DNA of 64,000 nucleotides. Source: Setoptus koraiensis (Eukaryota; Arthropoda). Below the pieces are notes generated by a model that was not told the DNA's origin, ran no database searches, and was given only the letters and a program-made list of their open reading frames with translations. Position numbers and translations under genes: made by a program. Where the stretch lies: the NCBI GenBank assembly GCA_048013815.1, contig CM106585.1, positions 13,826,001 through 13,890,000 on the forward strand, written 5' to 3'. This document shows, piece by piece, positions 48,582-60,828 of this stretch (its first letter is position 1; each line of letters opens with the position of its first letter).

Positions 48582-49195
48582 TGGGGTCACACAGTTTAAA
48601 CGTGATTATAGTTGTCGCAACGCGCACATTACGCAACAATGATAATGGCAACGACAATGGCAGCGACTCACATGAATGAAATTAGCCACAAGTCATTTGC
48701 TGAGATACGCGGCCCGTGGTCAGTGTCCTCTGTGTCCGGCCACTGACGCAATTCGCTGGCGCAATCTCTCGACTGTTCGCGTGCGATTGTCGGAGCTGTC
48801 GATGCCCGCAGCGTCGACACCCGCACCCGCACCCGGTCGCCGGTCGGCCCGGTCCAGCATTTCACCACCAGGGTCGGAAATGACCCCGGCGCCATTTCGA
48901 ATTTGGCGCGCGCCGCAAGCTTCGCTGCCAACTTCAACTGGCTGTACGTTTTTATTTATCCCTACTCGTATCTATTTGTACTGGCCATGGTAAGCCGATG
49001 TTTTTATACTACATGCCGTGCACATAATGCGCGACACATGCCGCCGTATTTATATGCATCGTCTCGTATATCGTCGTTGTCGCTGCCGGGCCCCCGTTGT
49101 GGCGACGCCACGCCGAGCAGCGATAATTGAGGCGGCCAAGAGGCGCGGCTCGCATCGACGAAGCGCCTCCGTTCGCAGCTCGCCCGCCTCGCCGT

Positions 49196-49279
49196 GTCTC
49201 TTCGAGTCTCTTCGAATCTCTTCGATTCTTTTCGAGTCTCTTCGAGTCTCGCCGTGCCTCGCCGTGTCTCGCCGTGAGC
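49196..49279. repeat. 10-bp tandem array (TTCGAGTCTC to GCCGTGTCTC)
   Basis: About eight units with period 10; two unit types adjoin. Confidence 0.88.
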
Positions 49280-49394
49280 CTGGCGAGACATGGCAAGACG
49301 GGCGAGACACGGCGAGGCGCCAATGGCGAGTCGCGCTTGGAGAGACGCCAATGTCGCCAATTTAGCGGGCCAATTTTCACATTGGCGCTAAATG

Positions 49395-49487
49395 TTGTCG
49401 CAGTTGTTGTTGCTGTTGTTGTCGCTGATTGTTGTTGTTGTGGCAGTTGTTGCTGTTGTTGTGGCAGTTGTTGCTGTTGTTGTCGCT
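49395..49487. repeat. GTTGTTGCTG triplet array
   Basis: About 93 bp, followed 63 bp later by a CAACAGCAACGACGAG array (49550-49622) of complementary type. Confidence 0.85.
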
Positions 49488-52426
49488 GATTGGCGGCCTG
49501 TGCATTGTTTGCGCTCGTCGCCTATATTACGCAACGCACCAACCACGGGCCAACAGCAACGACGAGGCGACAGCAACAACGAGCCAACAGCAACGACGAG
49601 CCAACAACAACTACAACAACAACGTTTGATGGTTCAATTTGCTTGATTGTGTGCGCGCGTTATCTCTCTATTAGTATTAGTATCAGTTATCTCCGTCGGG
49701 GCGCTTCCTCCAGCCACCAGATAACAACGACAGCTTATAGGGCCCCCCGTTTGCCGCTTGGCTCCCACCAGCAGCCACGCCAACGGCTGTTAATGGGAGT
49801 AACAGCAGCGCCGGCCACATTCCAAATCATGATCCCGCGTTAGCGATCCCGCGTCAGAGGTCCCGCGTTAGAGGCCCCGTGTTAAAGATGATAAATATCA
49901 CTATCTCGTCCGTCGTCTAGTTTGCCGGCCGCTGCTCAACGAAGCATTCACTAAAAATACAACAACGCCCAGTGTTTGTATCAACTGGCGCCGGCAAACT
50001 AACTGACACAACAAACTACTAATACAATATAAAATTATATATTACATAAGCTCGCGTATGTGGCAGCCCTCGTGTTTGCAATATCAAGCCATTGATACTG
50101 CTGAAGTGAACGGCCAGCCAACAACAACAGATAGAACTGATAGCGACCATCAGACCATTGGACCGTCATCGGGCCGGCCCGTGGCGCCGCCTGGTGAGGG
50201 GTCTCGTGGCTGGCCTGTGTGGCTGTGTATGTGGCCGCCAGAGTCGCGACAGTCGCTATAGTCATCGACTCTATGCCAGCCATGTACTGGCAGCCAGTGG
50301 CAATAAAGTAGTATTTGTTTGCAGTGAGCTAGGCGCCTATAATGGCACCTATAGCGGCAATGCATGACGCAAAAGGCGCCATTAATGACGCAATCGGGCC
50401 ACTTAAGATTATATATTATATTATGCCTACTACTGTCGCCGTTGTTGTTGTTGTCGCTGTTGTTGTCGCTGTTGTTGTCGCTGTTGTTGTTGTTGCTGTT
50501 GTCACTGTCGTTGTTGCTGTTGTTGTTGCTGCCGCTTGGATAGTCAGGGCAAGAGAGTTGACTGTGTGTGTTGAGCTGGCAATTGTAGACGACGAGCTAT
50601 CTATTACGATTGCTCGTCGTTATTGTTGTTGTTTGGTTGTGCTGCTGCTGCTGCTGCTTGACAAACCATCTACATCAATTGGCACATCCCATTAACATCG
50701 CCGGCCCCAAGCTGCACGGCACACAACCGAGCCAGTTGTTGTCGCCGTTGTTGTTGTTGTTGCTGCTGTCGCTGTTGTTGCTGTTGCTGTTGTGTCAAGA
50801 GGCCCCGAGCACGCAATGCGACAAACAGGCTCGATCAAGCGTCTGGCCCCAGTTTGGCTGGCTATTGCTGTTTATGGTGGCGTCGTCGTCGTCGTCGTCG
50901 TCTCATATTGCACACAAGCAAACAAACAAACAAATACCACACAAGGACGCCAACCCAGCAGCGGCACACATAACGACTCACCTACGTTACGTAATGGCAA
51001 GAGTGGCCGTTCGAGGGCAGCCTATTGACACAATCAAGTGAGTGTTTGCGTGGCCCAACCAACACACGATACGACGCGACGCGACACGACGCGTCACGAC
51101 ACGACACACACAAACAACAACATTTATTTATCATGGGGGCGCCTTGTCGGCCTATATGCGCGCCCACATGATTGGGGCCCGTGTGTCACTTATAAATGGC
51201 TGCTTGTATCGACACATTTTGTCTCCATCTGGCGGTGAGCGCCAAAGGTGATGGCGCCCAGCCAAATAATAGGTATTTTTGGGCCGTCGTCGTGACGCTC
51301 GCCAGAGAAAATAATAATGATCGCCTTATACATGCTCATATATAGTAACTATTGCGATCACGCGATCGCCGCTGTCCATGTATATCTTGAGTCTGTGTAC
51401 AGCGTTGGATGGCCGAATAGTTGTCGCCGTTAGCCGTTGTTGTTGCCGTTGTTGTTGTTGTTGTTGTGGTTGTTGTTGTTGTTGTTGCTGTTGTTGCTGC
51501 GGTCGCTGATGATGCTGTTGATGTTGCTGCTTGCGGCCGCTCTACGACAACAACATTGCGTAACAAGGAATAGCAGCAATAGCTGTCAGCGGCCCCTCGA
51601 CTGGCATGCAACTCGATACTCATTGATGCAAATGCCCGAATGCAGCGCCAATACATCATCACCCAAACATGAGCCTGCTATCATCAACAATGACATACAC
51701 ACATACACAATCAGCGACAGCATCGTGCGTGCTATAGGTGAACTTCCGGTGGCGCCACAATCGCCGCAAAAACACTGGCGCTGGTGAGCACTCGACAAAA
51801 CAACACAGAGTTGCCGTTGTTTGTTTAATTCACAAACGCACCGCATAGATTAGCGCCCATTAATATGGTCGCTGGCATGTATATATACTATGTGTGCACT
51901 GGCAGTAATGGGGGCAGCTCGGCAATCACAACCAAGCTGGCGAGTTGGCTCAAGTGGCTCCACCTGAGCCCACTGCAACTTATCATTAGGCCGGCATTGC
52001 GCAACACACGCTGATAGTGATACGTTGCTGCTGTTATAAACAAACACGGCCAAACATAATTATTATTGGTGCCACACACGATTAGCCGCGTTGATGAGCG
52101 CATCGCGTGCCACCGTCCGCTCGCCGGATCCCGTCACTTCTGGCCGGCACCCACTCGGCCGCTGAGCCCGCTCGCCTCGTTGCCGGCCGGCCCGCTCGCT
52201 TGTTACAGATCGCGGATCATAATCCGCTGGCCGGCCCGCAAAACGGCAAACAGACACGCCAAATAGACGGAGCGACGCGCCGGATACAGTGACAGACACA
52301 TCCAGATTCATGTGTGAATCTGTATGAGCGATATTTCGCTGGGCCGAGCCAACAAACAACAATTAATCGTGTGCACAGCACACTTTTGCACAGATCGATA
52401 ACGAGCGCCCCGGGGCCTGACCCGAG

Positions 52427-52447
52427 CCGCCGGTCTCAGACCGGCGG
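52427..52447. repeat. Palindrome, 10-bp arms, 1-nt centre
   Basis: CCGCCGGTCT, C, AGACCGGCGG. Confidence 0.93.
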
Positions 52448-52833
52448 TCTGGCCATAAAAATTGTTGTGTTTGTTTTAAACATTGCCTTCGTTGTGCTCC
52501 CAACAAACTATAAACTGTGCCAACAAATGAATAAACTGGCTCGCGTTATCTGTGCGCCATCTCTGTCGAGCGCAGCCAATTATTTACTGCCCCATTTACG
52601 TATATTTTTTGTATATTTTTATTTATTTAGTTATCGGCCTCAGTCGTATATGAGTTAGCCGAAGCCCGCAAACGAGTGACCAAACAAGCGCTGCTCGGTC
52701 AATAATAATCACACTAATTGGCTGTCTAGACGCCGGCCATTTTTATGCAAAACGCATGCACTTGTCGGGCGTTTGTTTGTTTGTTTGTGTGTTTGTGTGA
52801 CGTAACAAAATGGGCAACGGGCACTCACTACTA

Positions 52834-52862
52834 CTAGTGATTCGCTAGTAGTGAATCACTAG
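52834..52862. repeat. Foldback, 10-bp perfect arms
   Basis: CTAGTGATTC and GAATCACTAG with a 9-nt loop. Confidence 0.93.
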
Positions 52863-53867
52863 GCTGCGGACGTGGCTCCCTCTCTCGGTGAGAGGCGCAC
52901 TACATGTGAGGCAGCAATGGTGCCAATATTTGGCGTTTCACACTGCACTTACTTCACTGGTTCACAAGTGGGAGTTGCCTAGCGACGAGAGCGCAAACAA
53001 GTTGATTAGCATGTCCATTTCATGATTTAGTATCGCATCGTTAGACGGATTAAATTAATTATAATGAATTTTTTTTTTGTTGTGACAATCCCCGTCATGC
53101 CATTCTATGGCGATTCCATCGACACTCACGACATATCACAATTACAGATGCCGGTTAATTGCCCAATTTCCGGTATGTATCACGAGCTTATTAGCACTAT
53201 CAAAAGTGTATTACACAATATCAGTGAACAATTTTGTGTGTGATAGTGTTAGTTGGCGACACCGGCCGCTCGGGTTTGGGCGCCCATCGGTCGCACATCC
53301 GTGACGCAACGCATTGCAATTGTACTCGTCATACTTGCATCATATGTTCGTCTTGATACAAATGTATGTAATTTATGTAATATGAGTCACATTGTGTGCA
53401 AGTGAGCACAGTAATTAATGGCAGAAGGTGGTCGGCGGCGAGACTTGGGTGATTTGTTTGTTGCGATTTGCATTTTCCGGATGCGGCCGCTGTGATTGCG
53501 ATCGCAAATGCGAGCAGAATGGTCTTGAGAGTGCGTGCGCTTATTAGGCGCCATTAAAGGCAACTAAAGGCAACTAAATGCAACTAATGGCGGCTCATTA
53601 TTGCATTGTGGCCCGACGAGACACTCACCTGTGCGCTGTGCAACAGGTGGAAAGTGTCGGTTGCCTTGGAAACGGGCGCTGCCAGCAACCGCCGACTGCT
53701 GCCGGCGACTGCCGACGATAGCAGCAACAACAACAACGACGCCAACGACAACAACAGCAACAACATTGAGCTCTCGGCCGGAGCGGCTAAGTGGCCCGGC
53801 GCCCGTCTGGCCGCGCTCTCATGATTCATGGCGAAACTGGCCCGCAAGTGGGCAGCCTACCTGTTCG

Positions 53868-53909
53868 CAAGGTTCGCAAGGTTCGCGAGGTTCGCAAGGT
53901 TCGCAAGGT
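53868..53909. repeat. 9-bp tandem array (GTTCGCAAG)
   Basis: Four to five units, one with GTTCGCGAG. Confidence 0.9.
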
Positions 53910-54807
53910 GTGCTGCCGAATACCGCTGCCCATGGACACGGTAATATTCAAATCGCTGCCGGCCACCCAGCGACGCCGAGACGCATCACTTGTCGCCTAT
54001 TAGCACGCCACTCGCCAGTTGAAACGGCCAGAATTATAACGAGATCACACACACAAACGAACAAACAAACAAACAAACAAGTTATTATCTGTAATGAGCA
54101 ACAACTTTTATTTTTGCTCGCTCGCTCACTCGCCTGCCCATCCGACTCGTCGGACGGCCGGCTCATTGGACGGCGACTCGTCGGACGGCGGCTCATCGGA
54201 CTCGCCCTCCTGGCCACTTTCTCGGCCGAGCAGCCGCCGCAATCCCACTGCTCGCCGACGGCCCGCCCACCCCCGGCGCAGCCACCAACGAGGCGCCGGC
54301 GCCACTCACCTGGCGACACCGCCGGTCGTGGCTACCAACTGGCCCAGCGGCGCGCAACCGCTGCCCGTTGCCCGAATGGCGCGCCATTATTCCCAATTAT
54401 CATCATCACTTATAATTTATACTTAATTTATAACTAGCGAGTGCCCACTCGGCGCAGTTCCCCCATTTCCAGTTGTGCTGTTGTTGTTGTTGTCGTTGTT
54501 GTTGCTGTTGCTGTTGCTGTTGTTGCTGTTGTTGCTGCTGTTGCATGTCTGGCCGGCTCGTCGGCCGCTCGCCAGGCGCATAATGGTCGTGATAATCGGC
54601 CCGCTCGCTCCGTCGCAGGCCGGCTTGCGTGGGGCGCCGCGCTCGAGGCGCCACCTGTGCCGTGGGCTGCAAATTTTTGGAAATTTTAGGAAATTTTTGG
54701 AAACTTTCGGAAATTTTTGCACTCTTGTCCGAGACGCAAACGCCTGCCGGACGCAACGAGCAAACAAGCAAACGATCCGGCCAAATCGGCACAGATTGCT
54801 GCGGCTC

Positions 54808-54840
54808 CTATTATATTGCTGCGGCGCAGCAATATAATAG
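54808..54840. repeat. Perfect palindrome, 16-bp arms, 1-nt centre
   Basis: CTATTATATTGCTGCG, G, then its exact reverse complement. Confidence 0.95.
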
Positions 54841-57800
54841 TATCATCTGTCTCATTATCATGATGACCACCATGGCCGGCGTGGCATTGTGTGCCACACA
54901 CAGACACTGACCACCGAAAGTCGAAACAAGTTGGCGTCGCAACTGGAGCAGCCACTTACCTGGCCACTTCTCTGCCTGGCCGCAAGTGGCCTTACCTGCT
55001 CTCATGGCACGCCGCATATCCAGGTAGCCGCCTATAAAGCCAATGCGAGCCGCGCACAAACAAAGCGCCATCATAATCACGACCGGCCGCCATGATTAAC
55101 GTAACGCTCGTCCGCTCAGGTGAGCTCGTCATCATGATGAGCAGCATCTTCCTGTCTGCAGTTGGCCAAACCAGTTTTTTGCTGGCCGGCCGGCGCTGTT
55201 AGTTGCCCGGTGACTCTAGTCTGCAGACTAACTGTGCTGCCAATTCCAACACAAACAAACAAACAAACAAACAAACGCGCTCGCACGTTATCGCCGCCAC
55301 CGCCGTGCCAATTCAGACTCCGGCCGGTCACTAGCGATCGGCGCTAGTCACGCCCTCCGCGAGCGCTAACGAGCCCGAGCAGCGGCGCCTCACCACCGCC
55401 GACAAGCAATCAAATTGGCGCTTGGCGCGCCGCGACCCAGTCGGCCGGCCCGGCACCAGATGACCGGCGCAACAGCTCGGCGCGGCTCCGCTGCGGCCCG
55501 CAACTCGGTTCGTGCCGCTGGCCTCGCCACATGAACAAACAGTCAAACAGTTTGCACTCCGACGGGCAAACTTCTGGCCAGCGCCCAGCGGTTGCCCGCT
55601 CGCTCGATCGTCGCGGGCTCGGTTCGCGGGCGCCACGCGCAGCCACTCGAGACCCGAACCGGCGCACGGTCGAGCCTGCGGACCCACGACCCTCAAACTG
55701 GCCACTTTGCGAGGGTCCGAATTCGCGAGCGTCCGAACGTTCGAACTGGCGCATTTGCGAACGCTCGGATTGCCCAACAGTCAAGTTTGGAGTGTCCGAA
55801 TTTTTTATTAATGTTGTGGTGACAGCTGCTGCTCGCGGCGCTCTCGTTCGGCTCGTGCAAGCGCCACACGCTGATAGGCGAACGTGGATGCCAACGGGCT
55901 CGCAAAACCGACAACGAGCTTCTAAAACAATCCGCTGTTGGCACGACCGTGACTGACGCACTGGCCAGCGGTCGCGACAACCACAGCGACAGCAACAACA
56001 ACAACAGCGACAACAGCAACAACAACAGCAACAGCAACAGCAACAGCAACAACGACAACGACAACAACACACTGAACGTGGGGCAAACAGCGTCAAACGG
56101 TGAAATGACTGGCAACTCGCAAATCAATTAATCGCGCCCCTCATTCACTGCACTCACTCCGGCAGAGCGTCTCATAGATGGTGGCGCCACCACCTGATGA
56201 ATGCCCGTCCGCTGGCCCCTCGGTATTGGGCCGCGATCTCGCCTGCGGTGTCGCCACGGTCGCCGCTCATTATCACTGGCCGGCCATCACTGGCCGGCGT
56301 GAGCCGGCGCGAAGCCGACAAATCCCATGCACGGTGCGCATTCACTCGAGTGGCTCGAGCCGAGTAGCTCGAGCCGCTCACCTGAGCGAATTGGCCCGCA
56401 GTCGCTCATGATGCGCGCGCTCCATCAATCTATCAGCGGCGAATCGGATGTGCCGACATGCCCACATCAACGCGTCGCAGCGGCTCGTGATGCGAGCGCC
56501 GATCGAGCGACAGCGACGGCCAAACGAGAGCACGGGCCCACCGCAAACCGACCAAACAGAGACATCACCTGGCGCGGGGCCGTTACAACTAATTTATGGC
56601 CGCGATCAGCGGCTGTCAGCGGTTGTTTATTTGGCGAGAGTCGTTTCGCTGGCTGGCTCGTTCAAACTGAATTGAACCATCTCGTTGCGCTCGTCGAGTT
56701 GTTGTTGCCGTGGTTGTTGATGTGGTTGTTGATGTGGTTGTTGGCGTGGTTGTTGGCGTGGTTGTTGCCGCTGTCGCCGTGTTAGTCACCGTTGTCGTTG
56801 TCGCTGTCGTTGAATTAGCACAAACGGTAGTAATTCCAAACTGGCAACTATGCAACGGCGCACAGGTGATAAATTGTGCGCGAGTGTCCGAGGTGGCCCA
56901 CAAGTGGACACCAATTGGCCTTGTTGGCGTCAAACAACGACCCATCGACAACAACTGACCGGCCCAATTTGAGTCAACTGGTCAGCTAATTGCTGCTCGC
57001 TAAATAACTGCGCCAGTGCTGCCAACTGACCAACTCGCCAATGACCACTGCTCACTGTGAGCCGCTTCCTGCCTGGCGCCTGCTGAATGGCGCAATGCAA
57101 TGGCTGAACTGCGCGTTGCGTCATTCATGGCGCGCCATTGTGCGCGCCGTGAGGCGCCGGGCCGGCCAATTGACAAAGGTGTCGACCCATTTGCGGCTGC
57201 CCGACTCGCGCGGACCGACCCGCGGCGGCCCGGCGGGTCGGCAGCCGTGGGTCGGCAGGCGACAGCCAGTGTGGCCACAAAAAGATCGCGACCGAGATTG
57301 GCCAGGGCCACACACTCACAAACGCGCAACCGAGCCGCGTTGTCAGGTATCGGCGGCGAGGGGCGCCCTCCGCGGCGCCCGTCAACAACAAGTGCCGATA
57401 TCAACAACAAACGAGCCGATGCGTCAACAGGTGACTGCCGAAATGGCATGTCGCGCGCATTCTTTGTCGTGTCACAACGGTTGCATTATTGGTGGAGATA
57501 CCTCAAATCGCTCAAATCGCCTGACCATTTGACAAGTCAAAGTGGCCAAAGTGGCCAAAGTGGCCGAAATGGCCAAGCATGCCAAACATGCCAAACACAA
57601 TCATGTGGCTGTCAAATCAGCTGTCAAGTGATCAAAAGTTGCACAGGCCAGTGAGCGCGCGCACCGCCACCTGTCGCTTGTCACCCGACAGTCAGCTGGC
57701 GGTGCGAGCGGAGCCCGAACAGACAACAACAAATGTTGTCAAAAGTGCATCTGCACAGCTGACCGTTATCAGGCGGCCGCTTGCAATGGCCAGCGATGAT

Positions 57801-58024
57801 AGATTCCGTCATCGCAATGTCAAGTTCACTGCACAACTCCCACAACTGTCAGCTGTTTGTTTGTGTGACACAACACAAACAACAATCTAACCAGCACATG
57901 ATTTGCTGACAACCTGACAGACGACCACCTATCGACCAGACCCGTCATCATATTTGTTCATGTTTGATACGACACTGTCACAACATGCGCGGCTCACCTG
58001 TTGCGCCCGTGATTGTTTGATTCG

Positions 58025-58152
58025 GCGTTTGCGTTGGTCATTTTGTGTTGGTCATTTTGTGTTTGCGTTGGTCATTTTGTGTTGGTCATTTTGTGTTTGC
58101 GTTGGTCATTTTGTGTTGGTCATTTTGTGTTTGTGTTGGTCATTTTGTGTCA
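58025..58152. repeat. GTTGGTCATTTTGT tandem array
   Basis: Eight copies of a 14-bp unit; a GTTTGC or GTTTGT hexamer follows every second copy, giving a 34-bp higher-order period. Confidence 0.92.
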
Positions 58153-59952
58153 TGTGCAGACTTGCTGTTGCCATTGTGCGGCCGGAGTGGCCGGCCAGCA
58201 TTGCGATATAGGCAGGCGGTGGCCGCAATTGGAGCATGCGGCGATGGTGGCAAAAATTGTAACAACAACAGCGCCGAAACTGGCAACAACAGTCGCTGTT
58301 AGTTGACTTGCGCTGCCATCCAAACTTGACCAGCGACTCAAATTGCCCCCACAGGTCGCCACGACCGACAGTGGACAGTGCACTGGCCAGTTCAACTGAC
58401 CATATCAGTTGGCCGTAGCGCCGGCCGGCGGTCTAAATTGGCTCTAATCACGCAATGACATCTCTTATCAGTCTGTCTAATTATGCAAATAGCGAGTGTC
58501 TCACGTTGTGCAGGCCGCAGCGATTTGCAATTTGTTAGCCGTGTCTGTCTCATTTGTTGTTGTTGTTGTGGTTGTTGCTGTTGCCGCTGTGCCTATAATG
58601 GCCGCCGTGGTGCCCGCAATTCGCGGCCTCGCGTAACCTGACCAACACCAACGCCGACACCAGCGAGCCCTTTGGGCTGTCGAGCGCAACAGGTGCCTAT
58701 ATTGACACAACGCGTTGTTGTGCGTTAACGCCAACCGATGATTGGCTGGCCGCCGCTGGTCGTGAATAATTATTATTGGGCCAGCCATCGAGCGTCGTGA
58801 TTTCGCTCTTTATCCCCCTCGTCGTCGACGTATGATACGAATCACATCCCCTCCCCCCCCCCCGTCGTCGTCGATCATGCCTCGCACAGGCCGCATGAGT
58901 GAGCCCATGCCGACAGGTGAGCTGACCAACAAACAAACCGCACCGAACCGAAATTGACGGCGAGCGACAAGCTCGGGTCAATGGCCACACATGGCTGCGC
59001 AACTAACCTATGCAAATGTGTTATAATCAAATAATCTCGCCACTCGCCTGCCAGCAATAATGGCCCTTTGATGCTGTTGCGCAAGTGCCCGCGCCAGCCA
59101 CTCGTTACGCAATAATATCTGTTTACGCAATAATATCTGTTTACGTAATAATATCCATTTGGTTCTTATGTAATAATGTCTATTCGGTTCGCTCAAATTG
59201 AGTGTTGCCAATAGCGATCGACTGTTTGTGATTTGCATACTTGCTCGCCAACTGACCACTGCCGACTGACCACTGCCGACTGACCACTGCCGACTGACCA
59301 CTGTCAACTGTCGGCCGGCACGACAACTGTCGAGTCAGACACAAACAACGCCAACAAGGCAAGTGTCACTTGACTGACATATGTCACCGTGTGCGCAGCC
59401 AGTGCAAACGGCCGGCCCGACCAATGGCCAATTTGCGCCAACGGACAAGTGCAACAAGTGGCCGGCAATTGACCAAAGTTGGTGTGATGCGTGAGGCGCC
59501 CCCTAGGCCCACACGCTTGACACTCATAAAAACATTTGAACATTGCACATTTCACGATGCCCACAATAACAACTGTGTCGGGTATGCTGAACAAATAGGA
59601 GCAACCTTGAAATATATTTATTTATCCCGCTCTTAAATGGATTTGAAATGCTGAAAAATTTTGCTCCACTTTGGTTGGCCAATTTTACGACCATTGCGCA
59701 ATGAAATGGCCATTGGTCGTGGCGCGGCCACACACAATCCACGGTCGCTTCTACGGCGTCAAATAACTCACCATGGATGCGTCCGACACACACACACACT
59801 TACCTGTGCGACTTGCCCGCAACTTGCCTGTAACTCACCTGTAAATTGCATTGCAACAGCCCGCAGGTGAGCTACAGGCCACAGGCAAATTTTGGTGTGT
59901 TGCCACTTTTGTCGACCATCATACGCAGTGCTTGTGTGCGTGCCACGGCATT

Positions 59953-60160
59953 ATAAGCCGCGCGGCTCGCTCACCTGAGCTCTAGTGAGCTCTAGTGAGC
60001 TCACCTGTGCGCACTGGCCAAACTGACCAATCTCGCAAAACTGACCAATCGCGCAAGACTGAACAATCTCACAAGACTGAACAATCTCACAAAACTGAAC
60101 AATCTGGCAAAACTCAGGTGAGCTCAGGTGAGCGAGCCGCGCGCCACATAAGCCGCGCGG
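59953..60160. repeat. 208-bp inverted-repeat element with internal 18-bp array
   Basis: The arms at 59957-59982 and 60120-60145 are reverse complements at about 24 of 26 positions (core CTCGCTCACCTGAGCT). A 13-bp direct repeat ATAAGCCGCGCGG lies at both outer ends (59953-59965 and 60148-60160). Between the arms, five 18-bp units of the ACTGAACAATCTCACAAG type fill 60021-60110. It has no coding capacity. It could be a MITE-like non-autonomous element or a locally grown repeat. Confidence 0.75.
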
Positions 60161-60327
60161 AGATGAGTGAGAATCAGCGAATCAGTTTACACTTTATAGT
60201 TTGATTAATGCAGATTATGGCGGCTGCAGCAGCAACAGCTGATTCGGGCTGATTACGCAAGAGCGCATGGCTCGCATATCGCGAGCTTTTGCGCGAGCCG
60301 TTGCGTAACTATCGCACGCTTGTGAGC

Positions 60328-60401
60328 GCCAGTTACGCAAGCAATAGTTACGCAAGCGATAGTTACGCAAGCGATAGTTACGCAGGCGATAGTTACGCAA
60401 C
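60328..60401. repeat. 15-bp tandem array carrying TTACGCAA
   Basis: About five units of AGTTACGCAAGCGAT, each with the TTACGCAA word, 15 bp apart. Confidence 0.93.
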
Positions 60402-60793
60402 AGCTTGTTTATGTTTACTCACGTTTGCTCATGCTGACTGGCTAACTTGTAGCATGCTCGAAAAACTCGCATGCTGTCCGACAGCGACAGCAAAAGATTG
60501 TAATTGAGATATCATTGCGCTGACCACACAATGGCCGGTTCGTTGGTGGCGCCGGCGTCGGGTTCAAGTCGCTCGAGTTTGCAGTCGCGAGTCGCTTGTT
60601 TGTGTCACAGGCACAATGCCCACCAACTATTACATAACTATTACAACTGCCAACATAAACACGACGATGCTCACACACACAGATAAAGCGGCCAACAAAC
60701 ACAATTACAAGCTGCCTCACAGCAGCAACAACAACTACAATTTTACTGTCCAACATTCATGATGACGCAATTATCCGTTCGGCTCACCTGAGG

Positions 60794-60828
60794 CCACTCG
60801 CATTGGCGAATTTCGCCAATGCGAGTGG
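60794..60828. repeat. Perfect palindrome, 17-bp arms, 1-nt centre
   Basis: CCACTCGCATTGGCGAA, T, then its exact reverse complement. It is the longest perfect foldback in the window. Confidence 0.95.

Larger units (their letters stand above)
43001..50000. other. Gene desert, part 3
   Basis: No credible gene. Contents: a 29-bp duplication (43021-43078), a GCGTTTTATGC-type run near 44115-44160 and a GTTTGTATCGC run near 44355-44405, a GTGAGCGGCGGCCGAC array near 45090-45135, GTT/GTG tracts (45528-45690), foldbacks at 45849-45884 and 48540-48581, a GCGGCCCAT run near 46003-46035, GTT near 47263-47320, a 12-bp TTATATATCAAG array (47667-47701), a 10-bp TTCGAGTCTC array and an opposed triplet pair (49395-49487 with 49550-49622). 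TTACGTAA sites are at about 43840, 43882, 44239 and 44682. Confidence 0.6.
50001..56000. other. Gene desert, part 4
   Basis: No credible gene. Triplet arrays lie at about 50437-50535, 50736-50795, 51425-51500, 53719-53766 (CAA) and 54478-54545 (GTT). A CGACACGACGCG array is near 51067-51105. Also present: (GTTT)n near 52770, foldbacks at 52427-52447, 52834-52862 and 54808-54840, a 9-bp GTTCGCAAG array, a GGAAATTTTT array (54670-54718) and (CAAA)n near 54056 and 55252. A 278-codon plus-strand frame at 53601-54437 is low complexity. Confidence 0.6.

Noticed and set aside
53601-54437. 278-codon open frame on the plus strand
   Set aside because: Low-complexity Thr, Gln and Arg sequence crossing a CAA array, a GTTCGCAAG array and a CAAA run. 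GC-rich DNA gives long chance frames.
60021-60110. Regular repeats resembling a CRISPR array
   Set aside because: The 18-bp units are contiguous without spacers, and the context is a eukaryotic genome.
60540-60570. GGTTCAAGTC as a tRNA B box
   Set aside because: No matching A box or cloverleaf in the flanking sequence.
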